From positions 97,389-161,388 of the forward strand of contig JAMCQR010000054.1 of the NCBI GenBank assembly GCA_023379555.1: a stretch of DNA of 64,000 nt. The letters are read 5' to 3'. The position numbers and the translations under genes are program-made. The notes beneath the pieces are model-generated. The model ran no database searches. It was not told the origin of the DNA and saw only the letters and a list, made by a program, of their open reading frames with translations. The first letter of the stretch is position 1. Each line of letters starts with the position of its first letter. Positions 44,200 through 52,988 of this stretch are shown one piece after another. Source of the stretch: Thermoplasmatota archaeon. GTDB lineage: Archaea; Thermoplasmatota; Thermoplasmata; Thermoplasmatales; GCA-001856825.

Positions 44200-44390
44200 G
44201 TTCAGACCCTTAATAGCATTGCGAATTAAAATAATGTTGGAATTCATTATTAATCCCAACAGGAATTTCTACTGGAACATAAATTCTTGATTTGAACTCT
44301 TGACTTCAAGGGATTGATCATTTAGGTTATAATATATGTCTTAATTCGTTACTTGAAAACTATTAATAAAGAAAGCTATACAATTAATTG

Positions 44391-45746
44391 ATGGTTCAAA
44401 TGGGTAACGATAACAACTCTGAGCCTATTAATGAGACAACTGAGCCTATTTCGGCCAAAACAGAATCAAGTAATCAAAAAATCACCAATGGTCAAAAGAA
44501 ATACCCTTGGGCAGTTTTCGTGGCACTTGCAATGGGGATGTTGGTCTATGGAGTCGCAGAAAGCTATGGACCTGTGACCGCGCTGACGGGTCATCTACAG
44601 AATTATGCATATCTTGCTTTCAGCCTTCCGTACATCGCTGGTGGCGTTGGTGCCTTGTTTTCCGGGACACTGGCAGACCGCATCGGCAGAAAGGGGTCTT
44701 TCATGGTAACAGTTGGTATGATTCTTGTTGGAATCATAATTTACGTCATCGGCATCAAATATATCGCTGCAATAGTACTATCTTTTATACTTGTTGGCAT
44801 GGCTGCGATTGGACTTGAAACTCCGGTACTATCTATGATAGCTGAATCCGTGCCAGCGCATCTGAGAGGCAAATCCCTGGTTATTGTCCAGAATTTTGGT
44901 AATATTGGGGTCGCCCTGATGTTCATTCCTGCCCTCCTGGTATCATCCAGTGCCACCCAGGAAGCGGCAACAGTGTTTCTATTCGTTGTCCCCTTGATAG
45001 CTCTTCTATTAGCGTGGGGCCTGGTGCATGAATCGGAACCTTGGAATGCAATAAAGGGCAAGAAGAACGTAGACATAGAAGATGCGTGGCAGGAACAGGA
45101 TGGGAAAATTGAGCCAGTCAAACCAACTATAGGCATTCCAATGAGGTTCCTGATCCTGATCATAATTGGGATGGCCCAAGATGTGGCATTTGTATATTTC
45201 ACGTATACCATGGGCTATACCTACTTCTATAGTCTGGAGGGAGTGATCGCAGTTATTGGTGGTCTGACAATGACCGTAGTTGGTGTGGTATTCGGAATTC
45301 TTTTCGTTGAAAGAGTCAGCAGGAAAGCATTCACTATATTCTCTTACGGCATCCTGGTTGGTTTTTGGGGGTTGATGTGGGTTTTTGAGGCTCTAACTCA
45401 CAGTACTGCCGGGCTTGTCTTTTTGACAGTCATAACTCTTCTGTTTATTCCTGGTGAGGTAACCTGGGCTTCAAGAGGAATGCTTGAACCAGAGTTGTTC
45501 CCAACTGGGAAGAGAGGAACGTACATGTCGGTCGTCAGGTTTGCGGTATGGGGTGGAGCAGGAATAATCAACGGAGTCCTGAACTTCTATGTTCTGCCCT
45601 TCGTCTATGCAGCAGCTATCGTGATGCTAGTATTTGCACTATCGCTAGTGATGACCATTGTCTGGCAAATAAAAGGATTCGAAACGAGGTCATTGAGCCT
45701 CTCTGGCCTTGATTCAACGAAGTCCAAGTCAAGACCGGAAAAATAG
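44391..45746 (+). CDS. MFS transporter
   Basis: A carrier of about 451 residues with a hydrophilic N-terminal tail of 40 residues rich in Asn, Glu, Ser and Thr, then twelve hydrophobic segments. FSGTLADRIGRKGSFMV after helix 2 is the MFS motif A, and LRGKSLVIVQNFGNIG marks the middle of the first half. A cytoplasmic loop between helices 6 and 7 carries DIEDAWQEQDGKIE. The substrate is unknown. A TATA-like TATTAATAAAG about 26 nt upstream of the ATG at 44391 suggests leaderless expression. A poly-T tract follows the stop. Confidence 0.83.
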   Translation: MVQMGNDNNSEPINETTEPISAKTESSNQKITNGQKKYPWAVFVALAMGMLVYGVAESYGPVTALTGHLQNYAYLAFSLPYIAGGVGALFSGTLADRIGRKGSFMVTVGMILVGIIIYVIGIKYIAAIVLSFILVGMAAIGLETPVLSMIAESVPAHLRGKSLVIVQNFGNIGVALMFIPALLVSSSATQEAATVFLFVVPLIALLLAWGLVHESEPWNAIKGKKNVDIEDAWQEQDGKIEPVKPTIGIPMRFLILIIIGMAQDVAFVYFTYTMGYTYFYSLEGVIAVIGGLTMTVVGVVFGILFVERVSRKAFTIFSYGILVGFWGLMWVFEALTHSTAGLVFLTVITLLFIPGEVTWASRGMLEPELFPTGKRGTYMSVVRFAVWGGAGIINGVLNFYVLPFVYAAAIVMLVFALSLVMTIVWQIKGFETRSLSLSGLDSTKSKSRPEK

Positions 45747-45756
45747 AGTAATAAAA

Positions 45757-45779
45757 TTTTTCTTTATTTTTTATTTTTT
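45757..45779 (+). terminator. T-rich transcription terminator
   Basis: Directly after the MFS stop codon the plus strand has several T runs (TTTTTCTTTATTTTTTATTT pattern), the standard archaeal intrinsic termination signal, without a hairpin. Confidence 0.55.
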
Positions 45780-45934
45780 CCCAAGATTGTAAATCCCCTG
45801 TAGCATGCCTGATCAATTTCATAATTGTTGGAGAATTCGAAAGTTGGTTCTGGGCACAATCCAAATTATGGGCAATATCTGGTCACGGGACAAGAGAAGT
45901 TTAATAATCCGCTGGGGATAGGCCCATTTACAAG

Positions 45935-47128
45935 ATGACTGATGGCGGTTTGAGGGAGGTGATGAATAACAAGGTGGTTCTCACAATATCAGCAGCGGAG
46001 CTTCTACGCCTCCTCGGGAGGTCTGGAGTGTGGGTTTTCATCCCAATTTTCTTCCTTAAAGAAGGGTATGCCGATTACATGGAGATCGGGGTAATGTTCA
46101 TGGTATCAGCATTTGCCACGATACCAACCAGCCTTTTTGGAGGGAATCTGGTAGATAAGATTGGGAGGAGGATTGCTCTGATAGTGCCCCCTGCGATCTC
46201 TTTACTGTTCCTCCTGATGTTCCTGGACATTTACTATAAATTTAACATACTGTTATCAATTGCTGCGTTTGTCCTGTTCCAGCCGATTGCCAGCCTCCAG
46301 TCCATCGTCGATAATGTCATAATAACAGATTCCACTTTGGAAAGCGAAAGGATTAATGCCTTCAGCGTGACCAGAATTGGGGCCAATATAGGATTTTCAC
46401 TTGGACCGGCGATCGCAGGATTTGCCCTGGCCTACAACTATGCAATACTCGCGATCATACCAATGGTCGCTGAGATGTTTGGTTTCACACTCTATTACAA
46501 GTACGTGCGATATATCGAACCTCCCAGCCAGGGGACCAAGAAACTTACCTCTTTCCCCAGAGGTGATTTCAGGTTTCTCATTATTTCTATCCTCATATCC
46601 CTTGCATGGTTTTCAGTTGGACCCTGGGCATATGTGCTCCCACAGTTCCTCTCAAATGTTGACATGATAAGCAGTTCCACCGTTGGATTGCTGATAGCTT
46701 CAAACGGAGTTGCAGTCGTATTACTGCAGGTCCCCGTCAACAGGGCATTGGTCAGGATGAATGATCTATCGAGGGTTGCTCTTGGCTTGGTGATATATGC
46801 CATAACGTTTGCCATTTTTGGATTTGTAAGGAATACACTGTTGCTACTTGGGGATATAGTTGTTCTTACACTGGGTGAAAATATCATCTCACCTGCATCA
46901 AATGCCATAATTGGAAAGATTGCTCCAGAGAGTAAAAGAGGGGAATACTATGGTGGTTTCAATCTTGTAAACAGCTTTCTAGGCCCATTTTCCCCACTTG
47001 CTTACGAGTTCCTGCTTGCTTTTTTCCACAATAGTCCGATCATACTCTGGGGAATAATTGGTCTCATCTGTACCTCTCTTGCCATCGTCCTATTCTCGTT
47101 CGGGATAAAATTGGTTCCTAAGCGCTGA
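45935..47128 (+). CDS. MFS transporter
   Basis: A 397-residue twelve-helix carrier. FGGNLVDKIGRRIALIV after helix 2 is MFS motif A; the central loop is short and basic. The helix 4/5 region VTRIGANIGFSLGPAIAG looks like motif C of exporters, so efflux of a drug or metabolite is more likely than uptake. AGTTTAATAATCC about 26 nt upstream of the ATG is the probable TATA element. The last 11 bp overlap the end of the opposite RqcH gene. Not closely similar to the MFS gene before it. Confidence 0.83.
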   Translation: MTDGGLREVMNNKVVLTISAAELLRLLGRSGVWVFIPIFFLKEGYADYMEIGVMFMVSAFATIPTSLFGGNLVDKIGRRIALIVPPAISLLFLLMFLDIYYKFNILLSIAAFVLFQPIASLQSIVDNVIITDSTLESERINAFSVTRIGANIGFSLGPAIAGFALAYNYAILAIIPMVAEMFGFTLYYKYVRYIEPPSQGTKKLTSFPRGDFRFLIISILISLAWFSVGPWAYVLPQFLSNVDMISSSTVGLLIASNGVAVVLLQVPVNRALVRMNDLSRVALGLVIYAITFAIFGFVRNTLLLLGDIVVLTLGENIISPASNAIIGKIAPESKRGEYYGGFNLVNSFLGPFSPLAYEFLLAFFHNSPIILWGIIGLICTSLAIVLFSFGIKLVPKR

Positions 47129-48815
47129 ACTTACCCTCGATATCCCATTTCCCTGGTGGGAGCACTGGATATATGGCTTCCTTCTCCACTCCCAGAAATT
47201 CTGATATCTCTTTGATTACCTCTTCCTTACCTTCTCCCGGTATCACAATTACCCTGCTTCCTTTTATGCAGGAGACAGGAGCAGAAACAACATATTCCCT
47301 ATTCTCGTATATCTGGAAGCCAACTGCAATTTTCAGCTCCAGGTGAGTTACGTAATTCTTTTTGCCCCGGATAATCCAGGCTCCCCTCGCCAGATATTCG
47401 CCTGATTCTGGTGATTTGCTCACCTGGCTCTTTGTGACATAATAGACGGCCCCATTGCCAAACCCTGCATTCCACGCCTTTGACATGCTCCACGCAAATA
47501 TGGCTGCTTCCTCTATCCCCTGCTGTGATGGAGGTGCGCGGACCTTCATTATGACTGATGGAGCTCCGTGGATGTCTGCGTGAAAATATAGATCATTTTC
47601 GTCCATGTATTTTTTCACCACAGAGTCATTAGACTCTGCGTCCTTCCCTGCAATGACAAGATTACCATCGCTATTGATGAACCACCGGTAATTCGTATAG
47701 ATCCTGTGTACTGTCTTTTTCTGGGATCGTTCAACCGGCCTCTCTTTTCCAAACGTAACCCTGGATAGTTTTTCCTTTATCTTCTTGCTGGAATCGAAGA
47801 AATTTGTGGCGTTCTCCCCGGCAGTCATGTTCAGCTTGATAGGTATTTCCATTTCGTCCTTCTTGTAATATACCAGACCCTTCTCATAATCTATAATTGC
47901 CTCGTCGTTCTGGTGTTTATTTGACGAGATTACAAGATTGTTGACCTCGTCCAGATTTGCCATAACGATTTCCCCGAAACGCCTGAATCTTTCCATCTCT
48001 TCAGTCATCTTTTCTACACTTCTTCGTATCGACTCGTCTTTCCCTGTTCCTGTCTCGATGGACAGTTCATAAATCTTTTTCAGGCCGTCTAAAAGGTCAA
48101 GTACCTCTGGTTCCTCACTTCTGCAGCGACTCTTCCACACGAAGTAGCTGTCATCGTATAGAAACACCTTTCCCTCCTCAGCCCCCTCAAGTATTTCCCT
48201 CAGAAGTTTCTTGATATCGTCGCTTCTTCCCAGGAGTTGCTCATTTGTCGTAATACTGCCTCCCAATCCGCATATCACTTCTTCGGCATATTTGGAAAGA
48301 CCTATTCTTGATGCAAGCGTTCTTACTGGGTCTCCACTTGATTCCTTTATCTTTTCGACGAGGGGGAAAGACTCATTTTCAAAATCGATAAAATCCGGAT
48401 AGATGTATTTGCTCCCCTTTTCCATAGCAACGTTCTTTCTCTTTGCGTGTCTTTTAGAATATTCGATGATTCCGTTTGAGACCACGAAAATGTTCCCTCC
48501 TGCCATCATTTCAATTACTATGTCCTTCCCACCCCTGATCTCCAGGATGCGGTCCGTTCCGACCTGTTCAACTGAATCTATGGGCATGTTCTCAACTGGG
48601 ATCAGGTTCTTCTTCCCGTCTATGAGGTTCTCCTCTCCTAGGAATAGAAACTCATTACCCATGACGTGAAGGTAGGTGGAATTGATCCCTGACTTCCTGA
48701 ATTTGAATGCAATTCCATTGCCTCCCACGTAGTTCTTCTCAATGTACCCCCCTTCGTAGACGCTCAGGAATTTCGCAATTGCCCTTATCTCTGCGAATGA
48801 AATGCCCCCCTTCAT
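47118..48815 (-). CDS. rqcH: RqcH/NFACT-family ribosome quality control protein
   Basis: A 565-residue member of the NFACT family (RqcH/NEMF/Rqc2), which binds split 60S/50S subunits carrying stalled peptidyl-tRNA and recruits tRNA to add C-terminal tails. The NFACT-N part covers the first 180 residues, a long coiled segment around 260-330 includes VEKMTEEMERFRRFGEIV, and the NFACT-R domain is clear in RWFINSDGNLVIAGKDAESN and DLYFHADIHGAPSVIMK. Archaeal members are expected to act on stalled ribosomes. The start ATG overlaps the stop of the MBL-fold gene (TAATG), so the two are co-translated. Confidence 0.9.
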   Translation of the reverse strand: MKGGISFAEIRAIAKFLSVYEGGYIEKNYVGGNGIAFKFRKSGINSTYLHVMGNEFLFLGEENLIDGKKNLIPVENMPIDSVEQVGTDRILEIRGGKDIVIEMMAGGNIFVVSNGIIEYSKRHAKRKNVAMEKGSKYIYPDFIDFENESFPLVEKIKESSGDPVRTLASRIGLSKYAEEVICGLGGSITTNEQLLGRSDDIKKLLREILEGAEEGKVFLYDDSYFVWKSRCRSEEPEVLDLLDGLKKIYELSIETGTGKDESIRRSVEKMTEEMERFRRFGEIVMANLDEVNNLVISSNKHQNDEAIIDYEKGLVYYKKDEMEIPIKLNMTAGENATNFFDSSKKIKEKLSRVTFGKERPVERSQKKTVHRIYTNYRWFINSDGNLVIAGKDAESNDSVVKKYMDENDLYFHADIHGAPSVIMKVRAPPSQQGIEEAAIFAWSMSKAWNAGFGNGAVYYVTKSQVSKSPESGEYLARGAWIIRGKKNYVTHLELKIAVGFQIYENREYVVSAPVSCIKGSRVIVIPGEGKEEVIKEISEFLGVEKEAIYPVLPPGKWDIEGKFSA

Positions 48816-49609
48816 TATATCCTGTACTCCGACGGGTCGTTATATGGCAACAACGCTTTTAAATTGTTGGATTTAAATCCTCCCTCCCTCAGTACGTCGT
48901 GGACCGTCTGGATCGCTATCTGTGGAGTATTATTGACCTGTGACAGATGAGCAAGGATTGGAATTGTGTCACTGTCCATCACGCTCTTCAGGATATTCCC
49001 CGTCTGCTCATTTGAAAGATGCCCCCTGGGATTTCTTATTCTCCTTTTCAGCGTCTCAGGGTAAGGACCATTTTCCAGGAGCAGTGGATCGTGATTGGCT
49101 TCGATGACCACCAGGTTGCATTCCTTCAACCTTCTCCTGAGCAATGCGTTCCCTTCTCCCAGGTCCGTCACTACTGCCACTTTCTTGTTGCCGTTCTGGA
49201 CGGTGTAGGCGACTGGATGCCTGGCGTCGTGGGATACTCTTATAGCCTCTATGGTCAGGTCGCCCACCTGCTCCGGGGTCCCTTCCTTTATGAAATTCAC
49301 AATCTCTACTCCCATTTCCTGGTAACCCCCATAACCCCCTCTCTGTTCCACGTAAATGTCAGATGTTTCGTAAGTACCGAACACAGGTATCTTCGTCCTG
49401 TTTCTGAAAGTGTGAACGCCAGATGCGTGATCCGAGTGACCATGCGTGATGAAGACTGCATTTATCTGACCGACCTTGAAGCCTTTGGTATTTAACGCAG
49501 TTTCCACCTTCCTGTAAGATAATCCCAGATCAATCAGAATGCAAGTATCATCGCTGCAGATCAATGTGGAATTGCCCGTGCTTCCGCTCCCAAGAGATGT
49601 TATCAACAT
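48815..49609 (-). CDS. Metallo-beta-lactamase-fold hydrolase (YycJ/VicX-like)
   Basis: A 264-residue MBL-fold protein. The metal motif is FITHGHSDHASGV near residue 54, with IRVSHDARHPVAY, VVTDLGEG, NHDPLLLENGPYP and RGHLSNEQTG providing further His/Asp ligands in the YycJ-like order, a group of predicted DNA/RNA exonucleases or phosphodiesterases. The N-terminus LITSLGSGSTGNSTLI is typical. Coupled by 1-bp stop/start overlap to rqcH, which hints at a role in RNA or ribosome quality control, but this is inference. Confidence 0.85.
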   Translation of the reverse strand: MLITSLGSGSTGNSTLICSDDTCILIDLGLSYRKVETALNTKGFKVGQINAVFITHGHSDHASGVHTFRNRTKIPVFGTYETSDIYVEQRGGYGGYQEMGVEIVNFIKEGTPEQVGDLTIEAIRVSHDARHPVAYTVQNGNKKVAVVTDLGEGNALLRRRLKECNLVVIEANHDPLLLENGPYPETLKRRIRNPRGHLSNEQTGNILKSVMDSDTIPILAHLSQVNNTPQIAIQTVHDVLREGGFKSNNLKALLPYNDPSEYRI

Positions 49610-49737
49610 AGCCAGTTTGAATCACCAATTACAATTTAGTTAATTACTCTTGGTTAATATTTTGACTAAAGTCACTGGCTTCATCATTTCCGGTGATCCA
49701 GGTTTCATTCTGTTGCAATCGCCATTTCCCTCGTGGT

Positions 49738-50487
49738 TTATATCGATCTTATCCTTTTCAAAATGTTCCCTACGATGTCCTCTAAATCGTCTCCCCTTTT
49801 GGTTTCGGAACCCTGATGCATGGTCTGTGCCGTTTCCTGTGAGGTTGTCTGGCACTCACCATCCGTTATGCTGTCATTTTGGAACAGCTGGACGAAAGGA
49901 GAGCTGGGGGGCATGGATACTTCCACTGTGCTTACGGTAGCCGGATTCGGGCTGTAACCACTCATGTTTGTTCCAGTCTGCCTGTTCCAGTCTGAGACCT
50001 GGGATGGATCGTAATTTATGCAGAACGGGCCCGACTTCTCGAATTCAACTCCATACAGTGTTACACCAGTCGGGGGCATCTTAGTACTGAAACCACCTTC
50101 CAGGACGCTCCACCTCTGCCCTGGACTGAAGGTGAAGATGAACGCTATTATCCTGTTTCCATTCAAGAAGTCCACAACCCCGATCGGCATTGAATTCTGG
50201 TTTATTCCTCTATTTCTGACTGGAGACAGATTGATCCCCCAGTAAGTCAACCTGTTCTGGACGTAGATCGGCCAGTATGCGTTTCCGAAATAATATCCAT
50301 TCCTGAACAGTACCACTGTTTCCTTCATGGTTGAGTCGTTGAAAAAGCTCCAGGTCACGAGACCCTGAGAGGGGTTGAACCACTTCCAGTTGACATAGAC
50401 GTTCGTAGACTCATATTGCATTATCTGGGTGTGATCCTGTCGTACTGCATATCCGCTGTTTCCAATGTTACCACTGATGATCGGCAT
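49738..50487 (-). CDS. Beta-rich protein, unknown function
   Basis: A 249-residue protein not recognised. It is rich in aromatic and beta-prone segments (VYVNWKWFNPSQGLVTWSFF, NGNRIIAFIFTFSPGQRWSV) with only two or three cysteines, no signal peptide and a polar, Gln/Thr-rich linker near residue 210 followed by a short basic helix at the end (LEDIVGNILKRIRSI). The fold could be a beta-sandwich, for example a coat or surface-like protein. It lies alone between the MBL and MerA-like genes. Confidence 0.5.
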   Translation of the reverse strand: MPIISGNIGNSGYAVRQDHTQIMQYESTNVYVNWKWFNPSQGLVTWSFFNDSTMKETVVLFRNGYYFGNAYWPIYVQNRLTYWGINLSPVRNRGINQNSMPIGVVDFLNGNRIIAFIFTFSPGQRWSVLEGGFSTKMPPTGVTLYGVEFEKSGPFCINYDPSQVSDWNRQTGTNMSGYSPNPATVSTVEVSMPPSSPFVQLFQNDSITDGECQTTSQETAQTMHQGSETKRGDDLEDIVGNILKRIRSI

Positions 50488-50656
50488 TGTTTACAACTTG
50501 TGCAGATATAATTTCAATTTAAAGTTTCTTCGGCACAAGATTGAAACATCACTCCTTAAAAAATGTCCGTCCATGATGCATCAAAGGTACCTACAAAGAA
50601 CGGTATTCCATACTCCAAGAATAGTGACCAAAGTGATTCCTGCATTCACCATGAAT

Positions 50657-52102
50657 TCACTCGACACAGCAAGACATTTTGGACATGTCCCTTATGAACG
50701 ATTGTGCTGCCAGCTTAATTCCCTCCGACATCGACGGGAAGATGTGGCTTGTCGCAATAACGTCATCTATGGTATAGCCGTTCTTTACTGCATATGCCCC
50801 TTCTGTTATGATATCTGTCGCATTTGGAGCCATGATTTGCATGCCAGCAATTCTGTTATCCAGAGGATTCACCGTGATCTTTATAATGCCTTCAGTCTCT
50901 CCAATTATGCTTGCCTTCGTGAGATTCTCAAGGGAGAACACCCTGTTTGAACACGAGCCATTCTTCATCGAGAACTCGTTCTCAGTCATTCCGACCCCTG
51001 CGACTTGTGGACTTGTGAAAACTGCCCACACTGTAGAGTCGTAATCGATCCTCATATCTTCGCCGAACATGTTGCTGACAGCTATGACACCTTCTCTTGC
51101 AGCCAGTGTTTCCAGGAACATTTTCTTTGAAACGCAGTCGCCTGCAGCATATACTCCGGATGCCGACGTTTTCATGGTATCAGATGTTATTATGAGACCT
51201 CTTGAATCTGTTCTTACTCCCGCGACTTCCAGGCCAATGTTGTCAGTATTTGGCGCCCTCCCGGTCGCAACTATGAGCTCTTTCACCCCTATATTCTCCT
51301 TTCCCTTATGGGTTATGACTTCTATGTTTTTCACCTCGCCGGATTTGTGGACTGCACTCACTCGTGCCCTCATGTGGAATCTGATCCCTTCCTCTTCCAG
51401 CTTCTTTTTCAATGCGGCCTGAATTTCCGGTTCTGACTGTGGAAGCAGTGAGTCAAGTGCTTCGATCACTGTCACCTTTGACCCGAAATGCAGGAGTGCC
51501 TGCCCTATTTCAAGACCTATGGCTCCACCGCCTATTATCGCAACTGAGTCTGGCAGCTCATTGAGCTCCCATATGGTGTCACTTGTAAGAAATCCAGCAT
51601 CTTTGAGTCCCTCTATGTTTGGCACCGATGGATGTGAACCGGTTGCGATGAGTATACTCGATCCTGAGAGTCTTCCTATCTCATTTCCGTCAGAACCTGT
51701 GAGTGCCACTGTCTTTTTGTCCACAAATTTGCCCAGCCCTGTGAATAGCTTTACGTTCCGGTAGTTCTCAATTACCTGAGCGTACTTGGTTTCCCTTGCA
51801 TGGGTGACGTAAGACCTCAGGCCCTTCATCACCTCCGAAAAGTTGTGTCTTACAGGTGTATCATATATTCCGGCCATCCTTGAATGTCCCGGCCTGAAGA
51901 CAAGATGTGAAGCCTCCAGAAGATACTTTGAAGGAACGCAGCCAACGTTAACGCATGTCCCTCCGAGTTGACCGGTTCCAACCATTGCTATAGTCATTTC
52001 ACCGTTGCTTAACTCAGAAGCTTTTATTGCAGCAGAAAATGCGGCCGCTCCCTTTCCAAGTATCACTAGATCAAATTTCTGTACCTCTTCGCTCAAAATC
52101 AT
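50657..52102 (-). CDS. merA: Mercuric reductase-like FAD disulfide oxidoreductase
   Basis: A 481-residue FAD/NAD(P)-linked disulfide reductase. The redox pair is C50/C55 in GTCVNVGCVPSKYL, the NAD(P) motif is VAIIGGGAIGLEIGQAL, and FAD-binding TSASGVYAAGDC follows. The C-terminal vicinal Cys pair (C478-C479 in SKMSCCVE) is the diagnostic mercury-binding element absent from dihydrolipoamide dehydrogenases. It would reduce Hg(II) to Hg(0) in the cytoplasm. The N-terminal HMA domain of bacterial MerA is not fused; a separate HMA protein is encoded 8 bp upstream in the same operon. Confidence 0.88.
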   Translation of the reverse strand: MILSEEVQKFDLVILGKGAAAFSAAIKASELSNGEMTIAMVGTGQLGGTCVNVGCVPSKYLLEASHLVFRPGHSRMAGIYDTPVRHNFSEVMKGLRSYVTHARETKYAQVIENYRNVKLFTGLGKFVDKKTVALTGSDGNEIGRLSGSSILIATGSHPSVPNIEGLKDAGFLTSDTIWELNELPDSVAIIGGGAIGLEIGQALLHFGSKVTVIEALDSLLPQSEPEIQAALKKKLEEEGIRFHMRARVSAVHKSGEVKNIEVITHKGKENIGVKELIVATGRAPNTDNIGLEVAGVRTDSRGLIITSDTMKTSASGVYAAGDCVSKKMFLETLAAREGVIAVSNMFGEDMRIDYDSTVWAVFTSPQVAGVGMTENEFSMKNGSCSNRVFSLENLTKASIIGETEGIIKITVNPLDNRIAGMQIMAPNATDIITEGAYAVKNGYTIDDVIATSHIFPSMSEGIKLAAQSFIRDMSKMSCCVE

Positions 52103-52110
52103 TCACCTTT

Positions 52111-52344
52111 TCATTGATCGATGAGAGTTGCCGTATAGTGTGAAGGTTTCTTGAACACCTTATTGCTCAGAAGTTCCTCCGGCTTTACTTTCTCAGGATC
52201 AATATCAACTTCTCCCATTCTTTTCTCCAGGGATACCCTAACGTCCAAAACACCATCCTGGTCCATAAGACCTCTGGTGACGGTTGCAACACAGTCATCG
52301 CAGGTCATTCCATATATTCTCAGTTTTACCCTTCCTTCTCCCAT
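52111..52344 (-). CDS. HMA-domain metal-binding protein (MerP-like)
   Basis: A 77-residue heavy-metal-associated domain protein. The start KLRIYGMTCDDCVATVTRGL carries the GMTCxxC metal site (here C-D-D-C), and the ferredoxin-like fold continues with VRVSLEKRMGEVDID and the helix KPEELLSNKVF. It has no signal peptide, so unlike MerP it works in the cytoplasm, presumably handing Hg(II) or another soft metal to the MerA-like enzyme encoded next to it. TATTAATAAT centred about 25 nt upstream makes the ATG at 52344 a leaderless start. Confidence 0.88.
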   Translation of the reverse strand: MGEGRVKLRIYGMTCDDCVATVTRGLMDQDGVLDVRVSLEKRMGEVDIDPEKVKPEELLSNKVFKKPSHYTATLIDQ

Positions 52345-52376
52345 GGATATGGAATACTGGCGATTATTAATATAGA

Positions 52377-52398
52377 AAGGTAAACTTTTTTTTACCTT
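52377..52398. promoter_or_regulatory. 22-bp inverted repeat, likely operator of the mer locus
   Basis: Perfect 8-bp arms AAGGTAAA (52377-52384) and TTTACCTT (52391-52398) around a 6-nt spacer. It sits just upstream of the TATA element of the HMA gene and in the divergent space before the HxlR gene, the place expected for an autoregulating repressor. Confidence 0.5.
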
Positions 52399-52477
52399 GG
52401 TCTATTATCAACAGATTAGAGTGGGCACAGTTAAAAACAGTGAAGAGAGAAGATTACAGAACAGGAAAAAAGCATGC

Positions 52478-52795
52478 ATGATCGAGGATGGTGATTCCAC
52501 TGTTTGCATAGATCCCTCACTTCCTTTTCTTAACCTCATTGGCAAAAAATACACCATGATGGTGCTGGGGGTTATAGGGAACCTGGGAAACAGGAAGAAT
52601 TTTAATGAAATACTCAGAGATATCCCCTATTCCAGCGCAACAATTATATCAAAGAGGCTAAAGGAGCTTTATGACTTAGGCTTGATAGAAAGAAACGTTG
52701 GAGTCGACGGTGTTACCTATTCCCTCACGAAGTTGGGGGAGAGTTTGAGAGAGAGCTTATTACCATTGCTCCACCTTGCTGAAAAAATTGACTGA
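52478..52795 (+). CDS. HxlR-family winged-helix regulator
   Basis: A regulator of about 105 residues. The HxlR pattern is visible: a Cys near the N-terminus (STVCIDPSLPF), LNLIGKKYTMMVLGVI, the HTH around FNEILRDIPYSSATIISKRLKEL, and a wing ending GVTYSLTKLGESL. A second Cys just upstream of the chosen ATG (ACMIED) would belong to the protein if translation starts earlier, at GTG 52421 or TTG 52397; the latter lies inside the inverted repeat, so it is unlikely. Position, divergent from the HMA-MerA pair, suggests it senses the metal and controls both. Confidence 0.72.
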   Translation: MIEDGDSTVCIDPSLPFLNLIGKKYTMMVLGVIGNLGNRKNFNEILRDIPYSSATIISKRLKELYDLGLIERNVGVDGVTYSLTKLGESLRESLLPLLHLAEKID

Positions 52796-52988
52796 CGCGG
52801 TGGAACGACAACAAAATGAATCCTGAAAAATACGTTAAGACGCGTTCGGAGGATATCCTAGGCTCAGTCGATATAAAACCTGATTTTGAAAAATAGATTG
52901 GTAAACTTAAATTCGTAAAGCAAGACCTAGTCCGAAAGGAATATAGGTTACCCCCTCTGTCACAATCGCCGCAGGCTTTGTCCTGCAT

